A DNA stretch of 9,708 nt, from the NCBI GenBank assembly GCA_002723015.1, contig PBNG01000011.1, positions 34,013 to 43,720 on the forward strand, read 5' to 3'. A program made the translations under genes and the position numbers. The notes under the pieces are model-generated. The model ran no database searches. It was given only the letters and a program-made list of their open reading frames with translations, and was not told the DNA's origin. Below, piece by piece: positions 1 to 7,694 of this stretch. Source of the DNA: Roseibacillus sp. (GTDB lineage: Bacteria > Verrucomicrobiota > Verrucomicrobiae > Verrucomicrobiales > Akkermansiaceae). Position 1 is the first letter of the stretch. Each line of letters starts with the position of its first letter.

Positions 1-813
1 ACCCCGATTCTCCCGGACAACGAATCCCCTCACACCAGTCCCGCCAAGCTCACGGTTCTCCACAAAAGCCTCGGCAACGGTAAAATGACGTGGGCTCATC
101 TGAGGGTCGTGCCGGATTTCCTCCAGAAGGCTCACTGCCCAGTCCCGTTCGCCAGCTCCCATGTATATTTTTGCCAGCCAAGCCTTCTGACGTGCCCTGA
201 GACCTGCACATTCGGCCGAACGGAGGGCCGGCAGACTATCCGTGAGCGCCTTAATTGCTCTCCGGGGCTCTCCAGCACGTGACATCAGCTTCGCCATCGC
301 AAGGAGCACTTCGTTTTTTAACCTGGCATGGAGCGCCCTGTCTTCCAGTGTCGTCAACACCTCCTCCAGTTCGCGGATGGCCTCCACACCGCGCCCCAGC
401 TGATGCAATAATTCTGCACGCTCAAGGGCAATTAGGGCCAGCCAGTGCTTCTCGTTCACATATCGCGCATTGCCCTCATCAAGAACAGACTTGAGGACGC
501 CCAGAGCCGTCTCACCCTCACCCAGACCCATGATGGAACGGGACAATCCAAGGGTTGCGTGGGGCCGCAGAAGCTCTGGTCCCGTCTCCAGAAGCCTCCT
601 GTAACGGATTTGAGCATCGGCCCATTGGCCTTTTTTAAGGCGTTCTCCGGCGGCGAGATACCCGGACACGCCCTCTGGTCCGGCATTAACAAGTGGAGCA
701 CACAGGCCGCAGTGCAGCCCGCAGAGAACTACCATCATGCACGGGGACCATGCTACGAACGACACAGCCTTCTCAGCGAACACGGCCTCTCGTCTCCTCG
801 CTAGTTCAGGCAT
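1..813 (-). CDS. Exported TPR-like repeat protein (C-terminus cut by window edge)
   Basis: The frame is open from an ATG at 813 down to position 1, giving 271 residues with no stop, so the C-terminus lies outside the window. An in-frame TAG sits four codons upstream of this ATG, which makes it the first usable ATG. The N-terminus has a charged stretch (residues 1-15), a hydrophobic segment (about 18-41) and a plausible signal peptidase I site after LVNA (residue 44), so export is likely. The rest is almost all helical and reads as successive TPR-like units of about 34 residues, at roughly 49-82, 86-117, 123-156, 164-197 and 207-237. They show the usual small/aromatic spacing, for example 'YLAAGERLKKGQWADA' and 'WLAKIYMGAGERDWA'. 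TPR proteins are protein-interaction scaffolds; no catalytic domain is visible, and the partner cannot be inferred. It is divergent from the sulfatase gene. No strong ribosome binding site is visible. Confidence 0.75.
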   Translation of the reverse strand, partial: MPELARRREAVFAEKAVSFVAWSPCMMVVLCGLHCGLCAPLVNAGPEGVSGYLAAGERLKKGQWADAQIRYRRLLETGPELLRPHATLGLSRSIMGLGEGETALGVLKSVLDEGNARYVNEKHWLALIALERAELLHQLGRGVEAIRELEEVLTTLEDRALHARLKNEVLLAMAKLMSRAGEPRRAIKALTDSLPALRSAECAGLRARQKAWLAKIYMGAGERDWAVSLLEEIRHDPQMSPRHFTVAEAFVENRELGGTGVRGFVVRENRG

Positions 814-1296
814 CTTGCTTGTCTAAGAATTCTAGGAACATTTTTCTGCAATGATGGACCAAAGGAGAACCAGCGTTCCCCACAACCCGGCGGCTATTAA
901 GGAAACTGATCCTTCTGGTGGGGGAGGTATCCAGTCTCATAGTATTTCTGAAATGGCTTGCTCCAGCTGCTCACATGCCAGGATTCATCAATCTGCCCGA
1001 GATGATCTTCCCGTCGAAGAGCAAAAAGAACAGGGGCTGTGGCGTAACCGCGGTCAGAGCACCCAGAAGAACCTGGATCGCTTCTCTTTCTTTCATCTTG
1101 TAGGTCAAACTGGCGACTCCGCTCACCGGGAAACTGGCTATCTTAACAACTTCGTCCTCTCTCCCAAACCATATCTCCTCGGGTTTCACCTGTCACCACG
1201 CAACCCGTAAAATGACAAAACTCAATATGCCTCCCCCCGGCCGATAATCTGCCGCGCTTGTCCAGGGAGCCAAGGTCTGCTCTGCTTGAAGCCGTC
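814..1296. other. Divergent intergenic region, 483 bp
   Basis: This region lies between the starts of the TPR gene (leftward) and the sulfatase gene (rightward), so promoters for both should be here. On the plus strand a -10-like GATAAT occurs at 1243-1248, 48 bases before the sulfatase ATG. No -35 hexamer sits at the usual spacing; the nearest candidate, ATGACA at 1212-1217, is 25 bases away. I see no tRNA, no convincing hairpin terminator and no tandem repeat. The only possible gene is a doubtful 72-codon frame on the minus strand, listed separately. Confidence 0.6.
971..1189 (-). CDS. Doubtful small hypothetical protein or gene remnant
   Basis: This is a 72-codon frame starting at GTG (1189), which lies two codons after an in-frame TGA. 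No Shine-Dalgarno sequence is present. About two thirds of its third codon positions are G or C. The predicted peptide alternates charged and hydrophobic stretches and ends in a hydrophobic segment, 'PLFFLLFDGKIISGRL'. I do not recognise it. It could be a real small protein, the tail of a decayed gene, or a chance frame in the leader region of the TPR gene. It is on the same strand as the TPR gene, 157 bases upstream of that start. The lack of a signal, a ribosome binding site or a known motif keeps confidence low. Confidence 0.22.
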   Translation of the reverse strand: MKPEEIWFGREDEVVKIASFPVSGVASLTYKMKEREAIQVLLGALTAVTPQPLFFLLFDGKIISGRLMNPGM

Positions 1297-3492
1297 ATGA
1301 ACAATAGACTCCTCTCTCTTCTCTCCATCGGACTATGTCTGCTGCCGTATGTGGCATCGGCTAAAAGACCCAACATTGTCTTCATGTTCTCGGATGACCA
1401 TGCCTGCAATGCAATTTCGGCATATCCCGGCGGCCTTTTCGACAAGATTGCACCCACCCCGAATATTGATCGGATTGCAACTGAGGGCATGCTCTTTGAA
1501 AATTCCTTCTGCGCCAATTCAATCTGCGGCCCCTCCCGGGCAAATATCCTGACAGGCAAGCATAGCCATCTCAACGGGTTCCTGGACAACAACTCCTCTT
1601 ACTTTGACGGTAAACAGCAGACTTTCCCCCAGTTACTCAGAGATACAGGTTACCAAGTAGCGATGATCGGGAAGTGGCACCTTCACTCCCACCCTGTTGG
1701 GTTCGACTTCTGGCGTATTCTTCCCGGACAAGGTGCCTACTACAACCCCGATTTCATCGAGATGGACGGAAGCCGCCAGCGTTACGTTGGGCACTGTAAT
1801 GATCTCGTTACTGACTTTGGTATCAAGTGGATGGCCGAGGATCGCGACACTGAAAAGCCCTTCGTGGCGATGATCCAGTTCAAGGCCCCCCACCGCAACT
1901 GGTCGGCTGCGGAACGTCATCTCAATCTCTTCAAGGGAGTGCAGATGCCAGAACCGAAAACCCTCTTCGACGACTACGCCAACCGAAGCAAGGTCCTTGC
2001 CGAACATGCAATGGGAATCGACAAGCACATGTACTGGGGACACGACATGAAATTTCACGGCCAAAACCAGTTCCCCGACCATTTCTCCAGCGGCATCGTC
2101 AATCGGCAATATGAGCGCATGAATGAGGAACAGAAAAAAGCATGGGACGAGGCCTACCAACCAGAAAATGACAAGTTCATCGCTGATATGAAGGCAGGAA
2201 CCCTCAACAAGCGGGATATCGTCAGATGGAAATATCAGCGTTATGTAAAAGACTACCTCAAGAGCATCGCGAGCGTCGATGAAGGCGTAGGGCGGGTCCT
2301 CAAATTCCTTGATGACAGCGGCCTCGCGGAGAACACGATCGTGATCTATTCAAGTGATCAGGGGTTCTATCTGGGAGAACATGGCTGGTACGACAAACGC
2401 TGGATGTTCGAAGAAAGCTTCAAGATGCCCTTCATCATCCGCTGGCCCGGAGTGATCAAACCGGGTTCCAGAACCAAGGCTCTCATTCAAAATATCGACT
2501 ACGGCCCAACATTTCTGAATATTTGCGGGGCCGATGTTCCCGGCGACATGCAGGGGCGCAGTATTGTCCCGCTCCTCGAAAAGAGTGGCGAGAAGCCTGA
2601 CAACTGGCGCGAAGCATTATATTACGCGTATTACGGTGAACGGACTCATCAGGTCGCAAGGCATGATGGCATTCGAACAGAACGTCATACTCTTTTCTAT
2701 GTGCCCAAGTATCAGGAATGGCAACTCTTCGACAATGACAAGGATCCGCAGCAGATGAAGAGCGTCCACGGCGATCCGGAATACGCCGACGTCCTCTCCC
2801 GACTGCAAAAGAATTATCAGGAACTGAAGAAGGGTTACCGAGCCCACGTTGCTCTTCTCCCTGATGAAAGGCTGGGTGAGGAGTGGTGGACAAAGCGTCA
2901 CGCCGAGATGAATCGTAAGGCCAGCGCCCGACCTCACGACCTGCTCTTCATCGGAGACTCGATTACCCAGGGGTGGGAAGGGGCAGGCAGGAAAACCTGG
3001 GAGAAATACTACGGAAAGCGCAAGGCGCTCAATCTGGGTATCTCAGGAGACCGCACCGAGCACGTGATCTGGCGACTCAACAATGGAAATCTGCGCAAAC
3101 AGCAGAAAGCCAAGGTTGCCGTGGTCATGATCGGAACCAACAATACAGGGCATCGTGATCAGGATCCCGGGGAAACTGCTGACGGGGTCACGCGCATCTT
3201 ATCCATTCTACGCGCGCGGTGCCCGGACGCGAAGGTTCTCCTCCTCGGGGTGTTTCCCCGCGACGCGAGCCCCGACGGACCAAAGCGCCGTATCAACGAT
3301 GCTCTCAACGAGAAACTCGCGACCCTTCACGATGGAGAGCGGGTCCACTTTCTCGATATCGGAAAGCACTTTCTCAACGGCAAGGGACATCTTCCCAAGG
3401 AACTCATGCCGGACTACCTTCACCCTCGGGAAAAAGGATATGAACTATGGGCCGAGGCCATCGAACCCAAACTTGTTGAACTGGGCCTGTAG
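1297..3492 (+). CDS. Exported sulfatase fused to SGNH/GDSL hydrolase
   Basis: This 731-residue protein has two enzyme domains. ATG 1297 is preferred over the in-frame TTG at 1258 because it opens directly into a signal peptide (residues 1-22, cleavage after VASA). Residues 24 to about 515 form a type I sulfatase. Visible are the metal-binding D33-D34, the formylglycine signature C77-G-P-S-R81 followed by LTG, GKWHL with K126 and H128, KAPHRNW with H199, and S353-D-Q-G with D354 and Q355, then K367. C77 must be oxidised by a formylglycine-generating enzyme, which is not in the window. Residues 545-731 are an SGNH hydrolase: G553-D-S555, G581/G584-D585, G613-T-N-N616 and D706-Y-L-H709-P, so the Ser-Asp-His triad is complete. 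The likely role is exo-removal of sulfate plus O-acyl (probably acetyl) groups from a polysaccharide, in the periplasm or outside the cell. The KAPHRNW motif resembles GlcNAc-6-sulfatase-like groups, but the substrate is not certain. It converges on the carbamoyltransferase gene with a 37-base gap and no clear terminator. Confidence 0.93.
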   Translation: MNNRLLSLLSIGLCLLPYVASAKRPNIVFMFSDDHACNAISAYPGGLFDKIAPTPNIDRIATEGMLFENSFCANSICGPSRANILTGKHSHLNGFLDNNSSYFDGKQQTFPQLLRDTGYQVAMIGKWHLHSHPVGFDFWRILPGQGAYYNPDFIEMDGSRQRYVGHCNDLVTDFGIKWMAEDRDTEKPFVAMIQFKAPHRNWSAAERHLNLFKGVQMPEPKTLFDDYANRSKVLAEHAMGIDKHMYWGHDMKFHGQNQFPDHFSSGIVNRQYERMNEEQKKAWDEAYQPENDKFIADMKAGTLNKRDIVRWKYQRYVKDYLKSIASVDEGVGRVLKFLDDSGLAENTIVIYSSDQGFYLGEHGWYDKRWMFEESFKMPFIIRWPGVIKPGSRTKALIQNIDYGPTFLNICGADVPGDMQGRSIVPLLEKSGEKPDNWREALYYAYYGERTHQVARHDGIRTERHTLFYVPKYQEWQLFDNDKDPQQMKSVHGDPEYADVLSRLQKNYQELKKGYRAHVALLPDERLGEEWWTKRHAEMNRKASARPHDLLFIGDSITQGWEGAGRKTWEKYYGKRKALNLGISGDRTEHVIWRLNNGNLRKQQKAKVAVVMIGTNNTGHRDQDPGETADGVTRILSILRARCPDAKVLLLGVFPRDASPDGPKRRINDALNEKLATLHDGERVHFLDIGKHFLNGKGHLPKELMPDYLHPREKGYELWAEAIEPKLVELGL

Positions 3493-3529
3493 GCAGCTGT
3501 GAATTATCTTCGGGGAACCCGCACCGGTA

Positions 3530-6500
3530 TCAGCTCAGGTAGGAGGAGAGACAGGTCGGTGTCGTCTTCGTTGCAATTTCCTCAATTTCGAACTGGCCCC
3601 CAGAGCTCCTCGGGGCCCTGTCATATTCACTGCTGCGCCTCGGAAAACGTGTCAGTCGGATTATCCCCTTTCGATGGAGATCCTCGATCCATTCTGCAGC
3701 CTCCGAAGTCACGCGGCTTGCAAGTGCTGGCTGGTCGAGGTCGATTCGCCTCAGTTCCTCGTAGATTCCCTCACCAATAACATAGGTAGTGTAGAAATCA
3801 TTCCCTTCAACGCCAACTTCCCAACGTGAGTCCTCAGGTCTGCTCCCGTGTTCCGAACGCAAGCGCACCGAAGGATGAAGCCTCATGGACATTGCCGGTG
3901 CATTTTCCGATGCCCAGATCCGGCGCTGGTCGAACCACGAACTGACCTCTTCATGCATCGGAACCGATGGATTATGAATTGTTCGGATTGTCACATCCCC
4001 ACCTGGAACCAGTTGCTCATTCTGGACAAGAATGTAGCCGAAATTAACCCCTTTCAGGCCGGCTTTACGGTAGTTCTCAACCCAGCGTCTCAGTTCCTCA
4101 TTGTATTCTTCAAGCTGCTGTCCAAATGGTGCGTGGCAATGGGGCACGGAAAAGAGGATTTCATCGCGGTCAGCTGTTGTGAGAACCAGAGCCTCCAGCT
4201 TCTCTCCTCCCCACCACTGCCTTAACCTCGTCTCGTAAGTGTCAACGCCAACAAGGTCTGTTACTACGCATAATCTACCCCCCGCGTTCAGGTGCCTCTC
4301 TGCGGACTGGACAATCCTCCGCAGCACGGCCTCCCCATCATTCCCCCCGTCCCTGAACTTAAGATCAGTTTCAGGGCTCGGGACGAAGGGCGGATTTCCA
4401 AGAATAACATCAAAGGTCTCACCCTCGACTGCTGAATATAAATTACCCAGTCGGACCTCGTAATTTTCCACACCATTCAATTGTGCGTTGAACCGGGAAA
4501 AGCGGATGGCACGTGGATTCAGGTCCACTCCGATGACACTGCTCGCATAGCGGCTGCCAACCAGTCCTTGGATACCGGATCCACAGCAAAGATCCAGGAG
4601 ACGGTCACATTCCTCCCGGGGTGCAGTCTGCACCAGTCCATGACTATCCATACCGATATACATTACCGGATCTTCGTCCAGACGGTCCTCCTCCATGAGC
4701 ATGTAGCGATGGTCTGTCGCGAAAAGCATTCCTCCGGAGCAGAAAATATCGACTGCCGAGCTGATGCTGTCCCCTTTCCTTCTGATCAAACCGATACCAA
4801 TCAGACGTTCAAAAAGTGAATGCCCCAGCAGATCAAGGAGCGAAGCGCATGGGAGTGTAGCCCGTAGGAGAAAGAGTCGGATCAAGTCCCCCGTAGCATT
4901 GTCCGGAAGTCTGTGACTTGAAAAATAAGCAAGATGGGTAGGCTCAATCTGCTGAAGGGACTCGACTCCAAGAAGTTCCAGGATAACCTCTTCCCGATAA
5001 TCATTTTCAATCAGACATTCGCGCAGGGCCTCGAGACTGCGCCAGGAGGAGAAACGAGGATCTTCGAAAGCTCGGAAGGTTTCTCCGTCCTCCAACGGAG
5101 TGAGGGGTGAATCCTCTGGAAGCGAGGATCGGATCCAGCTCGGGTCTCTTTCCACCCCGAATCGCGCAATTTTACCCTCCAGGATTTCTATCTCACGGCG
5201 AAGCTCGCTTCGGGTCAGGCCTAACACTTTCCGCAGCTTTTCCTCCCGCCCCCGCCTTGGACCAAGGAAGGCCAGTAGCAGCTCTAACTCTCTTTCATCG
5301 AGATAGAGCGGCGGCTGATGTTCCGTCTGGTCCAACACCTGCGATCGCCCGAGGGGATCGAGTAACAGGACCGTGTCAGGGCTCAACTGCGTAACAATCT
5401 CCCCTACGAAATCATGCCCAGGAAACAACAGGCTGGTCTCTTTATAACGAGCTCCTCTCTGAGAAATCTCTCTCACTTCCTCTCGAGACCAGCTCTCTGA
5501 TTCAAGTCCACCAAACAAAGCTCCATCAAGCTCCTTCATAAGCGCTTTCACGGATGGCTGCCGGGAAGGAAGACCAGCAGGCAGCTCTTCATCAACCAGA
5601 TCCGCCACATGGTCCTCGTAAGATTTGACCGGAGTGTGCTTGCGACAGATCCAGCAATCCTCGAGTGCGAGGTAATCAATATCGGTTTTAAGAAAGGTTT
5701 CAATCGCCTGCTCGGGAGTCTCCACGATAGGCTGACCCGCAACATTGAAGCTGGTATTGAGAAGAACGGGTGGGCCCTGTCTGAGATCTTCAACCGCATG
5801 GCATAACTCATGAAAGAATCGATTCGCCTCCTTTGTGCAGGTTTGCACCCTCCCTGTTCCATCGGCATGAGTAATTGACGGAAGAACAGAATGAAATTCC
5901 TTACGAATCTCGGCAACCAGCAGCATGAAGGGGCTTTCCGTCTCCAACTTGAAAACTTCATTAGCCCGCTCGAGCGGAACAAAGGGTGCAAACGGACGAA
6001 AGGCCTCCCGGAACTTCACTCTGGCATTGATCACGTCCTTCATTCGCAGGAAAGCCGGGTCGGCAAGGATTGAACGGTGCCCAAGAGCCCGGGGCCCGGA
6101 TTCGCACCCTCCCTCGAAGCGGGCTACGATATGCCCGTCGGCCAATGCCTTTGCGACTTTCCTGACCATATTTTCATGGTTCTGGCGCTCCACCACTACA
6201 AGGTCATCGAATTTTTCTACCGCCTCCCTGATCTCCTCACCGGAACGGGGCTTGCCGAGGGTGGCGGTCTCGATCCGGGGACGCTCGGCCCCCTGCTCAA
6301 TTGTCGCGTAGGCCCAATAGGCACAGCCCGCTGAAATCCCATTATCGCCGGCGGCGGGAAAGATGAAAATATCATCGAGACCACATTGCGTCAGGATTTT
6401 ATAATTTGCCACAGAGTTGAGTCCAATCCCGCCTGCGATGCAGAGCCTGTTCAAACCGGTCTCCTTTCGTGCTACCTCCACGATATGACACAGCGCCCTC

Positions 6501-7324
6501 TCCAGCTCCTCCTGCACCTTGAAGGCGAGGTCGACTAACCAAGGGCGAAAATAGGCTTTACCCTCCCCCGTATCATACTTCTTTTCAAGGGCTTCGACCT
6601 CAAGGAAGATATCATAAGCTGAAATCTCCAAACTCATCGAATCCTCACGAGTCCGAAACCATCGCTCCCACGATGGCTGAGGCCCTCCATATGCAGCCAG
6701 TCCCATCAATTTCCCCGATTCGGGAAAGCTCAAGCCCGAGTTGACCCTAGTTTCAAAACCAGCTTTACGCGCAATGTACTCATAGACAAACCCAAGGGTC
6801 GAAAGCTGGGCAAGATGAGCCTGGACCCCTTCCGCATGAAGAGGGTTAAGGCTGGTCCCGTGGCCAGCGTAAAGGCTGTATGACTCGGTCTCCCAGCCTG
6901 ATCCTTTCCTCTCAGTCAACCCACTGGCGTCAACTGCAAGCACCAGCGCTTCATCAAAACCGGAGGGCCAGTATGCCGAGTAGGCGTGCGCCAGATGATG
7001 ACCTGGAACCGTCTGAACTTTCTTCGCAATATCCCGACTGAGGACTCCCCGCATGATCTCCGGACCGAAGTCGACCCCGGGCATGTTGGCGGTGATGGTC
7101 TCCATGTCTCCAAGGGACACATCAAGCATATCAAGACAGTAACGAATACCCTCACTCGGAGCCTGAATGTGGCGCATCTCACCAGGGGACTGATACGTAA
7201 ATCCAACACTATGCTTGATCCGGTCGAGCCTCTCCTGCTCAATCGAGACCAGAATTTTCCCCTGTGAGACTACGGATACTGACCGGTCGTGACCAAGGTT
7301 GATTCCCATATGCAGCTTGTTCAT
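3530..7324 (-). CDS. NodU/TobZ-type carbamoyltransferase fused to SAM methyltransferase
   Basis: This is a single uninterrupted 1264-residue frame. Residues 5 to about 340 are the Kae1-like carbamoyltransferase N-domain: GINLGHD with H12, GHHLAHAYSAYW with an H109-xxx-H113 metal motif, VDASG with D132, AGGIGLNS (297-304) and AAGDNG with D327. Residues about 385-562 are the C-domain, with FEGGCESGPRALGHRS (403-418), FRPFAPFVP and LLNTSFNVAGQPIVE. Family members transfer carbamoyl from carbamoyl phosphate, via ATP and a carbamoyl-adenylate, to a hydroxyl of a natural product or sugar. About 565-750 is a middle region with winged-helix-like helices (676-720). About 757-1264 resembles a stand-alone class I methyltransferase family with a helical N-domain: motif I DLCCGSG (911-917), acidic D934, and FDVILGNPPF (971-980). 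NPPF suggests methylation of a nitrogen. The start has only a purine-rich AAAGAAG upstream; M6 is an alternative. Its stop is 37 bases from the sulfatase stop. No signal peptide, so it is cytoplasmic. Domain calls are strong; substrate unknown. Confidence 0.93.
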   Translation of the reverse strand: MNKLHMGINLGHDRSVSVVSQGKILVSIEQERLDRIKHSVGFTYQSPGEMRHIQAPSEGIRYCLDMLDVSLGDMETITANMPGVDFGPEIMRGVLSRDIAKKVQTVPGHHLAHAYSAYWPSGFDEALVLAVDASGLTERKGSGWETESYSLYAGHGTSLNPLHAEGVQAHLAQLSTLGFVYEYIARKAGFETRVNSGLSFPESGKLMGLAAYGGPQPSWERWFRTREDSMSLEISAYDIFLEVEALEKKYDTGEGKAYFRPWLVDLAFKVQEELERALCHIVEVARKETGLNRLCIAGGIGLNSVANYKILTQCGLDDIFIFPAAGDNGISAGCAYWAYATIEQGAERPRIETATLGKPRSGEEIREAVEKFDDLVVVERQNHENMVRKVAKALADGHIVARFEGGCESGPRALGHRSILADPAFLRMKDVINARVKFREAFRPFAPFVPLERANEVFKLETESPFMLLVAEIRKEFHSVLPSITHADGTGRVQTCTKEANRFFHELCHAVEDLRQGPPVLLNTSFNVAGQPIVETPEQAIETFLKTDIDYLALEDCWICRKHTPVKSYEDHVADLVDEELPAGLPSRQPSVKALMKELDGALFGGLESESWSREEVREISQRGARYKETSLLFPGHDFVGEIVTQLSPDTVLLLDPLGRSQVLDQTEHQPPLYLDERELELLLAFLGPRRGREEKLRKVLGLTRSELRREIEILEGKIARFGVERDPSWIRSSLPEDSPLTPLEDGETFRAFEDPRFSSWRSLEALRECLIENDYREEVILELLGVESLQQIEPTHLAYFSSHRLPDNATGDLIRLFLLRATLPCASLLDLLGHSLFERLIGIGLIRRKGDSISSAVDIFCSGGMLFATDHRYMLMEEDRLDEDPVMYIGMDSHGLVQTAPREECDRLLDLCCGSGIQGLVGSRYASSVIGVDLNPRAIRFSRFNAQLNGVENYEVRLGNLYSAVEGETFDVILGNPPFVPSPETDLKFRDGGNDGEAVLRRIVQSAERHLNAGGRLCVVTDLVGVDTYETRLRQWWGGEKLEALVLTTADRDEILFSVPHCHAPFGQQLEEYNEELRRWVENYRKAGLKGVNFGYILVQNEQLVPGGDVTIRTIHNPSVPMHEEVSSWFDQRRIWASENAPAMSMRLHPSVRLRSEHGSRPEDSRWEVGVEGNDFYTTYVIGEGIYEELRRIDLDQPALASRVTSEAAEWIEDLHRKGIIRLTRFPRRSSEYDRAPRSSGGQFEIEEIATKTTPTCLSSYLS

Positions 7325-7325
7325 T

Positions 7326-7508
7326 TCAATACTTCTTTTTGTGGTTCACGCTGGTCAAGTGTCGGAAGCGATTGCACGCCATCCTGAGCGCCGTAAGCCC
7401 GACCGGGACGTAATCCCAAACGTTATCCAGAATACGAAACCGGTCCCGCGTCCAGTTCGGAAAAGGATGTGCCATGTGGATTGAAATGCGCCCCAGCATA
7501 TTGATCAC
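7326..7508 (-). CDS. Small hypothetical protein coupled to the carbamoyltransferase gene
   Basis: This is a 60-codon frame from GTG 7508, with an in-frame ATG three codons later as an alternative start. Its TGA is separated by a single base from the ATG of the 1264-residue enzyme (TGA-A-ATG). That arrangement favours translational coupling and explains why the large gene lacks a strong ribosome binding site. About 70% of third codon positions are G or C. The peptide is basic, soluble-looking and rich in aromatics and arginine ('MAHPFPNWTRDRFRILDNVW', then a short amphipathic stretch), and it ends in HKKKY. It has no membrane segment, so it does not match the small membrane proteins I know from carbamoyltransferase operons. 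I do not recognise a family. It could be an accessory protein, a leader peptide controlling the enzyme, a peptide substrate, or the 3' remnant of a decayed gene. Confidence 0.5.
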   Translation of the reverse strand: MINMLGRISIHMAHPFPNWTRDRFRILDNVWDYVPVGLTALRMACNRFRHLTSVNHKKKY

Positions 7509-7612
7509 TATTTCAGCTCATCAATCCAATCGGAACGATGACTCGGTGATTTCCAAACATTTTCATTTTTCTGGGGTGAACCGATAATGCATCGCCATGA
7601 CGATGATTCCAT
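7508..7612 (-). CDS. Possible 34-residue leader ORF
   Basis: An ATG at 7612 opens a 34-codon frame that ends at a TAG whose last base is the first base of the GTG of the 60-codon ORF (TAGTG overlap). The frame has no stop for 18 codons upstream of this ATG, but no start codon precedes it. The peptide is hydrophilic, with one Cys and three Trp, and ends in 'DWIDELK'. The nested stop/start junctions suggest a chain of coupled small ORFs leading into the carbamoyltransferase gene. There is no family match and no ribosome binding site, and the frame is short enough to occur by chance. It also overlaps a candidate promoter on the other strand. Confidence 0.22.
   Translation of the reverse strand: MESSSWRCIIGSPQKNENVWKSPSHRSDWIDELK
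7560..7588 (+). promoter_or_regulatory. Candidate sigma70-type promoter for the repeat protein gene
   Basis: TTTTCA (7560-7565) and GATAAT (7583-7588) are 17 bases apart, matching the -35/-10 consensus at 4 of 6 and 5 of 6 positions. This would give a leader of about 100 bases before the ATG at 7695. It was found by eye in an A/T-rich patch within G/C-rich DNA. Sigma factor preference in this organism is unknown. Confidence 0.28.
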
Positions 7613-7641
7613 CGCCGCTCCGCAGTCCGAGTCCGCTTTTT

Positions 7642-7654
7642 CAAGACCGTCTTG
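7642..7654. promoter_or_regulatory. 13-bp perfect palindrome, possible operator
   Basis: CAAGACCGTCTTG is a perfect inverted repeat (6-base arms, one central base). It lies in the divergent region between the small ORFs to the left and the gene at 7695, 40 bases before that start. It is too short and lacks the T-run of an intrinsic terminator. It could be a dimeric repressor site or chance. Confidence 0.2.
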
Positions 7655-7694
7655 CTGGACTTCCCACTACCTTCGGTGGTAACACGCCGGCATC

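Noticed and set aside
445..804. Plus-strand frames over positions 85-804
   Set aside because: The minus strand holds a continuous helical-repeat protein over the full stretch; the plus frames have no coherent composition.
851..1210. A 119-codon plus-strand frame in the divergent intergenic region
   Set aside because: Its composition is not protein-like (low hydrophobic content, rich in Ser, Gln, Arg and His), no domain is seen, and it has no start context.
1143..1592. A 149-codon minus-strand frame across the start of the sulfatase gene
   Set aside because: It lies opposite the signal peptide and formylglycine motif of an unambiguous sulfatase and has no motif of its own.
3493..3529. Possible bidirectional terminator between the convergent genes
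   Set aside because: The 37-base gap has no stable hairpin followed by a T-run in either direction that I can find by eye.
7326..7508. Assignment of the 60-codon ORF to the small membrane protein family often found beside carbamoyltransferases
   Set aside because: It has no hydrophobic segment long enough to span a membrane and does not share that family's pattern.
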